NCBI GenBank assembly: GCA_037389465.1
Contig: JAZARR010000082.1
Span: forward strand, 1-64,000
Origin: Baylisascaris procyonis
Taxonomy: Eukaryota > Nematoda > Chromadorea > Rhabditida > Ascarididae
Direction of reading: 5' to 3'
Length of the DNA stretch: 64,000 bases
Both the position numbers and the translations under genes were made by a program. Shown here piece by piece: positions 10,146 through 21,150 of the stretch. The first letter of the stretch is position 1. Each line of letters begins with the position of its first letter. Below the pieces are notes generated by a model. The model made no database searches and was not told the origin of the DNA. It saw only the letters and a list, made by a program, of their open reading frames with translations.

Positions 10146-13100
10146 CCAACAATCTAAATTAATTACCGTCTGTAATAAATGTTTATTTGAAGGCGACAAT
10201 TTTTTCACAGAGATTAGAAATAATTAAATGTTATGGTTCATTTCGTTTATGAATTCTTTGATTTGAAATTGTGGCCAACGTTTTTTTGAGCATTTATCCG
10301 ACTCTGTCAAACGGCCATTTTTATGGTCACCAATTAATGTCAGAAGCATTGGGCTGCTGAAATACCATTTGTTAAGGTTTTCATTCATCTTTTATCGTGT
10401 ATTCAAGTTAAGCACTCCTTAAATCTCCACAAAACTATATATGTAAAGAACAAGAGGAAGAAGAGGACTTGTAGGTAAAGGGACGTGCCTCTAATTCAGC
10501 GTCGAGAAGCTTGCCTCTAATTTAAAGCTGCAATTGGGAATGAGAAGCTTTCATAGCAGTCTCCAGAAATTCCTGTTCTCCGTAATATCGCTCGTTCATA
10601 GACACAATTTCAGTTCGAGTTAACATTTCAACCCCATAAAGAGCAATTGAAAGACTAGTTACGAGTGATCACTCTGCGAGAGATATGGATTAGTGCTGAA
10701 ATATGGTTATTAAATGCACTGATGTGGTCGTACTGCAGCTGTGCTTCAGCCAGTCGTATCGAACTGTATACGCATTCAGATGCTTCGTAATTCAACTACC
10801 ATCGTTCATAACTGAAACTTTTTTGCGCTAAATTTTTTAACAGTGATTATCAACACCTATCGCTATACTCACCTTCCATTATCAGTGCATATGCGTATCA
10901 CTGATTTTCACTGTCACTGATTTTATCACTTTTTTTTTTCAAAAGCTGAAGGAATACGACACACAAATCTTCTATTTAAGAAAACGCTTTCTTCTCGTTC
11001 GCTTATGGAATAATCTACTGCATTCATTTATTTTATACTCAACGATTCTATGAAATAGCGAAATTCGAATAAAATTTTCACATAGAAAGAAGGATTTTAA
11101 GCTAGAAAAATCCGAGGTTTTAACATTGTTTCGACGTAAGCGGCCATAAAATTATTGAGGGATCCTGAAATTAAAGTGAGACTGTTGATGATAACTTACA
11201 GCAATATTTGTTTAGAGAGAATTTGAGGAATATTTTTAAAATTTCGAAAGAAAATTGGAGATATTCCTTATAAAAATAATGGAGACTGCATATGAGAAGA
11301 AAGAAATTTCCACGAAAATTCATCAAAAATGAAAATTTTCTCTCCCACTCAAAAAGCAGTGCTTAAAGATTCTGAATGATTTTGCACTGCAGTCGTTTCT
11401 ATGCGCCCATAAAACAGTGTTGATAAGTTAATGGGCATATAAAAATGAGTGTATGCCAAATTATAGACGCTGTTCCAGGTGGTTTCTTCTCCTTCATCTT
11501 GCAGCTAATATTTCCTTCTTTCTTTTTTCTTTTTCTTTTAATCGTTACTGACGTGATGAAGGGAATTTTTTCCATTGAAACAGGTGCGACTTTCAGCGTT
11601 TACCCAACAATTGTTCTTCTTCCGTTGTCATACATATCTTTTGCTTCCTGCTCTTCTAGTTTTTTTTTTTCTGACCATATGGCGAAAGAATTCTATCATG
11701 GCGTGCATCAGATGTTATGGCTCAACGTGAAAATTCTTAAGTATCATATTACCCGCAGTAAAATTCCGTAGAGTTAATCGCTGTTGCAAATTTTTACAAG
11801 GGAAGGAATGGAAAATTTGAAAGTTTTGTGGTAAACAAACGCTAAAATAAAGGACTGCTCGAGTATAAATGGAGCTGTGAAGCTACAAAATTATCAGATT
11901 TTTGTGCGAACAAACTGTAAATGGAGTTTGTGCGAACTATAACAAATGTAAGCAAACTTACTGCTATGAGCGAATCTTGGTGAAAGCCAATAATATCGTG
12001 ATTTTCATGTGATAGGAACTGACGATAAACAACCAAAAAGGAATCAGAAGAAATCGCCATATTGCATCAGCGAATGATTTGTGCCATTTTGGGGCGAATA
12101 TGTTGTTATAGTTACGAGTATGCTTCACTTCGTTCGTCGATCTGCGAAATTCAAAAATTTTCAATAATTCTGTAGTTCAACAATTCAATATCGATGAGAA
12201 ATTCAATAATTCAAAAATTTAGTTATATGCAAATGAGTCAAATCGCTTGAGTGCATCGTCATTCTTATAGCTAACGATAAACCCGTCATACGTTTGACGC
12301 CTTCTGTTTCTTGTAGCTGTAGGCGATCAATCCTAACGTTTTTACTTTCATGACGGTTCGCTTCATTTGAGTGGTGGAGGTATCGTTATACATTAGATAA
12401 CGTCGGTTCTGTCATATCGTGCCTTATTTTTTTTCTCTAAAGTTCTCATACTGCTGTGGTTTTGTTATAATAAAACGATGAACTTTCCTCTGATTTTGTG
12501 TTTTCGCAAATTTCCCTCAATTTTTTCAAATTTGCTTTACAAAGGCGTATTTTGGCGGCTTTTGTCGATGCATATGTGTGTAATTTGTTTGCATACTGTT
12601 TGTTAACTTCAGCCCAGGAACCATTGAAACTGTAGTTACACTAAATTTGGAGGGTATAATGTACGGCCATATGACGTCCCATTACAAATATATTCGGTTG
12701 AACCACCAAGCTGTAAAGAAGTTGCAAACATCTTAAACTGTAAATAAGTTGCAGACATCTTAGAGTACCAAAAATCAGCAAAAATTTAACCTTACTCGGA
12801 TTTTCGTAGTACACTAATCGCTGTACAGACAATCAAAACGTTTTTTGAAGGATTCTAGGAGCAGTCAATCAGTTACAATATGGTCGTAGATCTTACTTTT
12901 TGTTGATGATGTATGAAATTGATTGGTCAAACATAAGAAATGGAGAAACAAAATATTATGCGATCTCAAGGCTATAGAATATTTTTATTTTTATAATAGA
13001 TCATTCGGCAACTTATCACATTTATCGCCCCTTATCACTCTACTTGTAAATAAGGAAATAAGAGATAATTCAAATTATACAATGGAGCACCAAAAATGTA

Positions 13101-14230
13101 ACCAAATTCTGATTGCCACCTCGTGAAAGCAGAAATCGAGGTCGAGCATGTTAGGAAGAAAACAGATGCGTGCATATCTCCTCTCTCCTAATTCTTCGTC
13201 AAACCATCTACGATTCGAAAAGATCCATGGTTTAGCCTATGATTAAAAAAATATTTTTTTGGCGAGGACGAGTATCCGCATTTAAATCTCTGTGCAGTCT
13301 ACAATGTACTGTTCTGTCATCGGCGCATATATAATACGCTTCAATTGCATTGCATTCAGTTTCTTTTTAACGCTAAACTTACTCATAATTATATATTTTC
13401 CATTTGTTCCTTACTGCTTTGGCATGATAGAGTCCATGAAATCTTCATTTTAAGCTGTGAAGGCTTCAACTCGCATTGACTCTATCGTTTTCAATAGTTT
13501 TGAGCTTTACGTATGTATATTCTGACTAAGAGACCTCGGTTACTAACTTTTCTTTAGTTCTGAAAGCATTTCGTTCAAGATAAATCGTCTCTCATCCAAG
13601 AAGGATTTTTGAAAATGGAATATCCTGCTTTTCTTAAATTCCGATTAATAGAAAGGCGATCTTCTGTGCAGGTATGTTTTCTAACATCCTTCTTAAGTTT
13701 CAAATAGGAGACCTCCCATTGAGGCGGAGGGATGGGTTTCTATTTAAGCCAAACAGAAAAAAAAAGCGAATGACGGTTTTACGTAGCTTCTGCTTAATTG
13801 GTTTTTTCAACATTACTGTTTCATTTTTGTTCCAAAAACTTTTTCGAAAAAGCACTAATTCATTTCTCTATTTTATATGCTGTTTTGTTACAAGTTGTCC
13901 GGTTCATATTGATATCCTTTATGCCACAATTTGATGATTAACGATAATATATGTGCTGATTATTTATGAGATCGGAAATAATGCTTAATTATTTCATCGA
14001 TTTTAGTTGGTCACACTATGACGTGTCCACTTTTAATTGAATTTCAAATTTCATCTTTTGAATTATGCCATCCTGCGATCGAATTATAGTGTCACCCCGA
14101 TTTCAAAATGCCAGTAGCGACCTAAAAATTTTTATGGTTTTTTCGCCGTCGAAAAATTCACTAGATATCTTCAGTTGATTATTACACTACAGTACGATGG
14201 GCATAGCATACACTCACAACTACGATAGAA
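10146..14230. other. No recognisable gene; AT-rich spacer with a small tandem repeat
   Basis: Open frames here are short and mostly phenylalanine, leucine and serine rich, as expected from T-rich DNA. A roughly 27-bp unit (CTGTAAAGAAGTTGCAAACA and a diverged second copy) is duplicated at about 12711-12764, and AATTCAA-type repeats cluster at 12150-12220. No RNA gene, transposon protein or convincing exon pair was found. Confidence 0.5.
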
Positions 14231-14231
14231 A

Positions 14232-14252
14232 GCGCCGAGTCTTAGTCGGCGC
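14232..14252. other. GC-rich perfect hairpin
   Basis: GCGCCGA and TCGGCGC form a perfect 7-bp stem around the 7-base loop GTCTTAG, followed immediately by GATTTTTG. The stem is conspicuous because flanking DNA is AT-rich. It resembles a terminator in shape only; it is not the histone 3' stem-loop, and no gene ends here. Confidence 0.6.
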
Positions 14253-14838
14253 GATTTTTGTTTCGTCTGTTGAGATTCTTATCCGTGTATTTTTGGTCTT
14301 TAACTCATCACATTTGCTCACATTCCGTAGCATTAGCATTCACTATTGCATCCATAACCTAGCGACTAACCGATGCCGTCAGATGTTCAAAAAAAATTGA
14401 GCGAAAAAATTGTATGTGGCATCACTAATCGGTCGGATGAGCTCGCTTTTGCTTGTCAATTTATAGACTTATTTATGTTGTTTAGTGTCTATTTCTTAAT
14501 TCGTTCATTTGATTCCTTATTCAACCGACTTCAGGCATTTCAGCTTTCGCTGATCATTTCCGGTTCGCACTGTGCTATTCTGATTCCAGAATAGCTACAT
14601 ATATTTTCTGTGACAGAGCAGTACCGTTGACTCTAAATTTAGTAAGTATTACCTAAATCGACCACTCGTGTATTGGGTTCGATGGTATTTTCTCATCAAA
14701 GAAGATCTGAATTCAAGTGATGCCTGGTATCAAATAATCTATGCCAATTATGTTATCGCAGATTTTTCCGCCTATTCACTGAACACAGCTAAGTTTTATT
14801 TCCACTTGAAAGGTTTTAACTTCGTTTATCAGACACAA

Positions 14839-14877
14839 CGCTTAATTAACACATTATAATTAATGTGTTTCTAAGCG
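14839..14877. other. Two-part inverted repeat
   Basis: An outer 6-bp stem (CGCTTA with TAAGCG) encloses a short internal mismatch and an inner 9-bp stem (AACACATTA with TAATGTGTT) around the loop TAAT. The whole folds into one hairpin of 39 bases. It is too short for a typical microRNA precursor and no function can be assigned. Confidence 0.55.
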
Positions 14878-15560
14878 GCATTCATTTCCCCGACAGTACA
14901 TCTTACATTTCCTTTTGCTGACTCCGTTTATATTTCTGAAAGCTTTCATTTCTGTGTGATAATTTATACGCAAAGAAGCGTATGTACACACAGACACAGA
15001 CAGATATACTGTTGGTTATTCCTTAAGCTGCTCTATCCGAAGCTAGTTGACGAGATATTCGAATGAAAAAGTGAATTTCATTTTCTGTGAGAACCGACGA
15101 GAGGTTGGAAGAGCGTTCATTTAATTGGCAAATGCTTGAGAAAGTTTGCATCGTTCATTGATGGCGCTTTCATCGGAAAGCAGCTTAATCGCTATGACAT
15201 TGGTGCATCGAGCACACGTTCTTAATGAATGCGAGATATTTCGCAATGGCATAGCGAAGACACCGTGCATTTAACAAAATGGTTCAAAACTTTTTCCTTG
15301 GACCTCTTATTTCGAGAATGGAAATTTTCTCGTCTCACACTAAATTTTTTTTATTATTGAGAAATACTTTGAAATTTAAAAGTAGACAACGAACGACTAG
15401 CACTGGTTGATTTTATATAACTGGTTTATATGGTGCTCAGGGGGCATCCAGAAAATGCAGTAGCTCGCCACACTTGCCATCCACTTCCAGTGTGGCACGT
15501 TGGAACTTGAGAGCCACTCATATAGTGGATGAGATTCAATCGCTTTTGGACGTCGTTTAG

Positions 15561-15725
15561 TTTAAAATATCCAACCGTAACCATCCATCTGACTTCTACT
15601 TGCACCATTCAGCACAGGCTGTTTCTCTTGCAGCTAAACTTGAACTCTGCCCGTTCTTTAAGAATCGAGAACCTATCTGGCTTTTTCAGGTAAGGAATTG
15701 TTTTTGTCTTGCAGTTGGCCTTTAG
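15561..15725 (+). pseudogene. Possible retrotransposon gag fragment
   Basis: A 54-codon open frame carries AAKLELCPFFKNREPIWLFQ. This resembles the conserved start of the capsid region in Ty3/gypsy-type gag proteins, a K-L-P-P-F-W ... P-x-x-W-F-x-Q pattern in which W is here replaced by F. The frame stops soon after and no protease, reverse transcriptase or LTR was found nearby; an (AT)n tract begins 82 bp downstream. Alternatively the segment after TTGCAG at 15634 and before GTAAGG at 15691 could be a 56-nt exon of an unknown gene, since both splice signals are good. The similarity is from memory of the family pattern and needs a search. Confidence 0.3.
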
Positions 15726-15805
15726 ACACTAATATGGCTTTCGGCCGTGTCCCCTTTCTAGGGAATCGCTGACCTGAAAAATGTGCATTCGCATTCATGT
15801 ATACG

Positions 15806-15806
<1 letters not shown>

Positions 15807-15873
<67 letters not shown>
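15807..15873. repeat. (AT)n microsatellite
   Basis: Uninterrupted alternating T and A over about 67 bases. It produces artefactual isoleucine-tyrosine frames. Confidence 0.97.
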
Positions 15874-15878
<5 letters not shown>

Positions 15879-16268
15879 GTTTCCGTATTGCTCATTTTGT
15901 ATAATGTGAAAGCTAAACAAATAAAATTCGGCTATGTGGTTGCTTTCTGGAAGAACTACTGCATTGATTCGAAGACTTTAGTGATCGGGGTTGTATCCAA
16001 TGCTCAAATCTTCATTTGCGTCGCATTCGGGTACTCTATGCAAAGTTCATTATCTATCAGAATATGAAAAAATATTTGTGGTCCTTCGCGAATGAACATC
16101 AGATATGAGTTACATGTTCAAATTGGCTGTAATATTTCCAAAGTCACTGAAAACTTTTTATTCCTTTTCTATAATCGCTTCGCAAATTATTTTGACTTTT
16201 TATTTGCTTCGGGATTTTGTATAACTTGAATGACATTTCAACATGAACTTAAATTTCGGTATTCAATC

Positions 16269-16578
16269 TCAATATGAGGCCGCATTAAATTCTAACAATC
16301 GGCTTAGTGAATGCTCGCAACGATGAATCATCATAGCGATGCTGGGATTGAGTGTGTACGCATGATAATGCTGGATGTTAGGTTCGGATGAGCGAGTGGG
16401 CAACGGCAAAATTTGGGCATTCCTCGTTGCCTGTTTGCGTGTGTATGCTATAGCAGAAGGTGCATTTTCTTGTTTTGTGTGTATTGTCGTTGTCGTGTTG
16501 GTAGTGAGTACATTCGGTGCTATGCTCAGGGACATACGAACACTTCCGCTGCAATTTCATTTGTCATTAGTTGGCTAG
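16269..16578. other. Locally GC-richer block with opposing open frames
   Basis: Both strands are open for 60 to 88 codons across this block. The minus frame (16269-16535) begins MSLSIAPNVLTTNTTTT and is threonine-rich; the plus frame (16375-16578) is hydrophobic. The two frames are mirror images of the same composition, so at most one is real. No splice partner or domain was recognised. Confidence 0.15.
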
Positions 16579-16676
16579 AAGACAGTTGTTGACTCGTATG
16601 CATCCTGTCCCACGAATCTTGTTTATTTGTTATTGCCTTTAGCTTACACCAAACATCTCGCTCATTAACGACTTAC

Positions 16677-16829
<153 letters not shown>

Positions 16830-17589
16830 AAAGAGAGGAAAAATTCCTACCACCGATCGCAGCAAGATGAGAGATTTTGCTTTAAACCGTGGAAATGGTC
16901 GATTCGAAATTCGAAGCAAAACTGCAGTATTGCATGAATGAGATTTTTGATCTCGATGTTTTCTTTTCCTGAGTAATGAACAGCAACTGGAAAAGAGTAG
17001 TGTTCGTTTGGTAATCGATATCGTATTTGTGGAGAGATGGATAGATGCAACTAATTGAATAAAAAAGTTTCACTAATTTTGAATTACATATTTGCGCAAT
17101 AATTCTAAGCATTCTATTGTATATTAAAATATAAATTTATTTTCAGTTGTCGAAATATATAAATTTCAGTTGTTATTAGATTGAAAATTGTTGTTATTTT
17201 TATATCGTCCGATAGCTTCATTGTCTAGTAACGATAATTATGCTCTATAACAGATAATCAAATAAAACCTATATAATAAAAGTTTTCGCGCCACGAAATG
17301 CATTTTATTCGTTGAGATGTTCTGTAGTGAAGATTTCTGAGGGTAATGGATGGTGAAACTCGGGGATTCGTTTGCTTTGGACATCTAGTTTGCTTATGTC
17401 TTCCACTTGAGTGGACGATCTTAGTTGTGACATCGCTGTGAATGCAAACACTCAATTGCTAAGCTCCCTTCGCAGATCGCTTGGTATTTTTACAAGAAGC
17501 TGACCTCCAAACTGCTTTTCACTCTTTGTTCATCTCTTTTACTAACTAATCGAAGGATACCATTTTAGGTGCTTTTACAATTTTACTTT

Positions 17590-17932
17590 CGCAAAGCGCT
17601 ATATGGCAACATTATGTCTCTGCGTATATGCTTGTCTGCCGGTCTGTTTGATCGTCCTAAATCGGCGCTCAACTCATTTACACAATTTGTTGGGCACAGC
17701 GTACACCGCGAGGCGATATGCTGTCCCATGATCCACAATGATTCATTGAATTTGAAAAAGTTGTAAATCGAGTTTTCGTTTCACGCCAACTGCGCCACAC
17801 CGCGATAAGTAGTTTTTTGCCAGTCGGATCGGTTAAAATATGAAGATATTGTTATGCATATTTTATAACTTCTTTGTGGTTCATGAAACCGGTTGGTTTT
17901 AGGCGAAGAATGCAAAAACACATGTCGTGCCA
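17590..17932 (+). repeat. Dispersed repeat family, copy with both landmarks
   Basis: The copy opens with GCAAAGCGCTATATGGCAAC and the motif TATATGCTTGTCTGCCGGTC (5' landmark). About 250 bp later it has TCATGAAACCGGTTGGTTTT with ATGCAAAAACACATGTCGTG (3' landmark). The same two landmarks recur in the same order and strand at 47525-47890, 55044-55351 and 57800-58099. There is no coding potential and no terminal inverted repeat that I could see. It is probably a non-autonomous element or an old retroelement fragment. Confidence 0.65.
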
Positions 17933-18371
17933 GCTTTTGACGCTTGCTTCTTTGCTTGCAGCATCTTATCCGTGATCTACTCAAAACTTTATTGCATACT
18001 ATGATTTTAATTTCTTTTATCAGTGAGCATACCATTTCACCGCGAGGCGATATGCTGTCCCATGATCCACAATGATTCATTGAATTTGAAAAAGTTGTAA
18101 ATCGAGTTTTCGTTTCACGCCAACTGCGCCACACCCCGATAAGTAGTTTTTTGCCAGTCGGATCGGTTAAAATATGAAGATATTGTTATGCATATTTTAT
18201 AACTTCTTTGTGGTTCATGAAACCGGTTGGTTTTAGGCGAAGAATGCAAAAACACATGTCGTGCCAGCTCCTGACGCTTGCTTCTTTGCTTGCAGCATCT
18301 TATCCGTGATCTACTCAAAACTTTATTGCATACTATGATTTTAATTTCTTTTATCAGTGAGCATACCATTT
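17704..18371. repeat. 334-bp tandem duplication, two copies about 99% identical
   Basis: The units 17704-18037 and 18038-18371 align without gaps. I count three differences: G to C in CACACCGCG versus CACACCCCG, and TTT versus CCT-type changes giving AGCTTTTGACG versus AGCTCCTGACG. The duplicated unit contains the 3' landmark of the dispersed repeat (17881-17932 and 18215-18266). Only one base of microhomology (C) is seen at the junction. Minus-strand frames across it are by-products. Confidence 0.95.
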
Positions 18372-18482
18372 CGCTTCGTTTACCCAATGATTTTGCTTCC
18401 TATAAGAAATTTTCTCAGAGAACCATCCGCAAAGCACATATACGATGAAATACCGTGTATTAACAAAATAAAGACGAGACTG

Positions 18483-18690
18483 TGCGCATAGTAGACTTAT
18501 TTCCCCATTCCCCCTTCCCTCCTTCTCCTCATTCCCCCCTCTTCTTCCTCGTTCCCACGATGATCCACAATCACGGAGGATTTAAGGACGATCCGGTCGC
18601 CGTTGTTTTCACTTTTGCCTGCGAATGGAATATTAATCGCTCGCTGTTTCACCTTCCTTTCAGAGAAACAGTAAGAAAACAGTAAGATTA
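18483..18690 (-). other. Pyrimidine-rich tract with a purine-rich minus-strand frame
   Basis: On + the stretch 18500-18556 is almost entirely C and T. On the minus strand an acceptor-like CAG is followed by an open frame beginning GKSENNGDRIVLKSS and ending in glutamate, glycine and arginine-rich sequence at a TAA near 18497. The first half looks coding, the second half is simple-sequence. Similar purine-rich tracts occur throughout the window, so I favour a repeat over a terminal exon. Confidence 0.2.
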
Positions 18691-20760
18691 AAAGTGGCAT
18701 CTTTTTGTAACCTTTCAATTTTAGACTGGAAAAGTCAGATGGAATGCAAGAAAATAGGAACTGATTCAGTGAAGAAACATAAATTTCAATTTCCTCAAAT
18801 GATCAATTTCCTTTCTAATTTTTGAAGAAATTTTGACTCATCGCCCTCGCTTCCCCCGCTCACCAAATTTATCCTTCCTCTCATCAGCTAAGAAATCATC
18901 TATAGTTCACTGTTAACCGTTCGCGCTGGAATCAAAATATAATGGTAATAGAAAACATTTAGTGGTCATGATTGAGATTCCATAACTAATGATCTAAAAT
19001 TAAGGTTAATATCGTAGCAATAATATCATAAATAGTAAAGTCTTCATTCTCATAATAAACATATCAGTTATCATTGTCGAAGCTTGATAGCGAAGATAGT
19101 GTACACAATTTATGAGTTCTTTATAGTGTAGGAGTGTGCGATATATATATGCAAATGTGAGCGCGATTGTGCGGTCAGTTTCGGGGAGATGATGATTTCA
19201 GTCAACAGTTGCATCGCATTGAGGATGCCAATGTACCGTTCGTTGACCTATGGGCATGTGTACACATTGCACGAATAATTCGTTTATTGTTTGATTTGTA
19301 TTCGTTGCTTCCAAATTATGTTCCCCATAGGGCAAACTATCTTATTTAAATTCTATACTTAGAAGATGCGGAATATTGAATTGCCGCAAAGTTAACACAT
19401 TCGTCAATTCGTATAAAAAATTTATTGCTGTAAAAAGCAGTAGGGAAGTGCACAACGGAGCTGCCGCTGTCTACGTTTTTTATGCCTATCTAATCAAGCA
19501 TTTTCAAAAGTTATCGACAAAAAGTAAAATATGCAAAATAATCGCTTCATATTTCAATTAATTTAGCATTCCATTATATCCGCTGAAAAAGATTCGTTTT
19601 TCTCTAATCCAATCCACAATCTATTAAACTGACCAGTGTAAAGCAGCCGCATACTTTTCCACGTCCTTTAATTTGTTTCAGAGTTGCTGGCTCAATATGA
19701 AGTGTGGTGTAGGAGTTCATTCTAAAATTATGAAATTAGGTCATTTTTATAAAATTTCATAAGTCATAAGTCGACGCATGCGAACGATTCGTCTTTCTTT
19801 AGTAAAATTCCATCTTTGATCGATGTAAAATGTATGCAGATTTTTTTTCACCTTTAACAATGGATTTCAAAGCAAATGGATCTGTGCAAAAGTGCGCTTG
19901 CGTGTCGCGCATTGATGTACATCACATCCATCAAATTTCGCAGCTGCAAATTCGGTTGTCTAAGAATTGAAAGCAGCAGGCAGACACACAGACAGACATG
20001 CGCATACACGCGGACATGCCGTTACCCTACTAATGTTTAGAAATAGAAATATTTAAAAGCGCGGATAACAAGAAATATAAATAATGAAGTAAAATAGTGC
20101 CGGTATATTTGTGATGTGCTATTAAATTATTAAGCATTTAGGAAGGAAATTTGCATGTGACGGGCTGGCTGTGAATTCATAATGGCTGCAAAGATTATTC
20201 CAAATAAGCAATTGAGAATTTGCTTGCGCCACTTGTGCTGTCAATTTCCTTTTTTTCGTAACTACTATAACCATTTACCGTCTTTATCTGTACAGTAATG
20301 GGAACGATGTAATTTTCATTGTATTTTCACCAATGCAAGCTTGAATTGCCCGCAAACGTTGTGCAATAGCAGATTAACTCGATTCTATAATTGAAACTAT
20401 TAAAGTATAGGTTTCTGCAAAATTTGAAGCATTAAGTCTTATAGGCGAGGTGTTTTATATATTGCGTCGGTTTGTCGTTCTGTGTGATACCTTCATATTG
20501 AGAACCACATTTGACCTAAACTACGAAATTTAACGAATATTATCTATGCGCTTGCATCACATCATATTGGCATTTTCCGGCAGCATTCACTAATTTTAAA
20601 ACATTTGCACACATGCAAAATACGCTTAGAATTTGGAATTTACATAAATTTTAGTAGATCGTTCATCTGATTGATCAAATGAATAAAAGAACAGATATCT
20701 CATTAGGTAAAATTTCTATCTTCCTCGAGTATTCATGCAAACAGCTAAGAGTTGTTCATT
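18691..20760. other. No recognisable gene
   Basis: AT-rich spacer. A plus frame at 19167-19349 contains an acidic, plausibly coding middle (RGDDDFSQQLHRIEDANVPF) but has no defined splice partners. A CAGACACACAGACAGACATG block at about 19980-20000 is the reverse complement of the dispersed family's CTGTCTG motif. Confidence 0.45.
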
Positions 20761-20828
20761 GCCTCGAAGTTCAATTGGTAAGGCGTCGTTGAGCTAAGCA
20801 ATAGAGCCAAGTTCCAATGCTTGAAGTC
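20761..20828 (+). other. tRNA-like sequence, degenerate
   Basis: AAGTTCAATTGGTAAGGC resembles the internal A box and D arm of a tRNA. CAAGTTCCAATGCTTG, about 40 bases later, resembles a B box and T arm with a 4-bp stem. Between them GTTG-AGCTAAG-CAAT can form an anticodon-like stem and 7-base loop. The acceptor ends do not pair and the loop lacks the usual U before the anticodon, so this is not a functional tRNA. It may be a tRNA pseudogene or the head of a tRNA-derived SINE. Confidence 0.25.
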
Positions 20829-21009
20829 GTTTTTCTTTTTTGTTCTTTCAGTCGTCGAAGTTCCTTGTTGTGCTTGTGCTCCGAACACTGCCTAGTCACA
20901 TCATCTCAATGTTCTGTTTTCCAAATAAGCAATTGCAGAAGTAAGCCATTTTTAATGCAACTACTTTTATGACCGCTGTTGTTTCTTTCGATTCCTATGA
21001 GAGTTGAGA

Positions 21010-21150
21010 ATGAGCGCTGAAAGACTCGAACAGATGAGGACAGCTATCGACTTGCGTAAAGCAAAGGAGACGAATTACAAAAGATCGAAAAAAAGACCCG
21101 TCAGCCTTAATGTTTCGAGAAATTTTGCATTATTCAATACCGAACGCTAA
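21010..21150 (+). CDS. Small open frame of 46 codons, unrecognised
   Basis: ATG to TAA encodes a strongly charged peptide beginning MSAERLEQMRTAIDLRKAKE, followed by a basic run (YKRSKKRP). Composition is unlike the T-rich chance frames nearby and the first half could form an amphipathic helix. An in-frame TGA lies 12 bases before the ATG, so as an unspliced unit it is complete. No family was recognised; it could be a small gene, an exon of a larger one, or chance. Confidence 0.22.
   Translation: MSAERLEQMRTAIDLRKAKETNYKRSKKRPVSLNVSRNFALFNTER

Noticed and set aside
9580..10510. GCCTCTAA and GGCCTAC strings as interstitial telomere repeats
   Set aside because: They are isolated, not tandem, and differ from GCCTAA; no interstitial telomeric array was found beyond 6914.
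17781..18387. Minus-strand frames of 117 and 90 codons sharing sequence
   Set aside because: They are the same non-coding 334-bp unit read twice, and the related frame at 47674-48024 reflects the same dispersed repeat.
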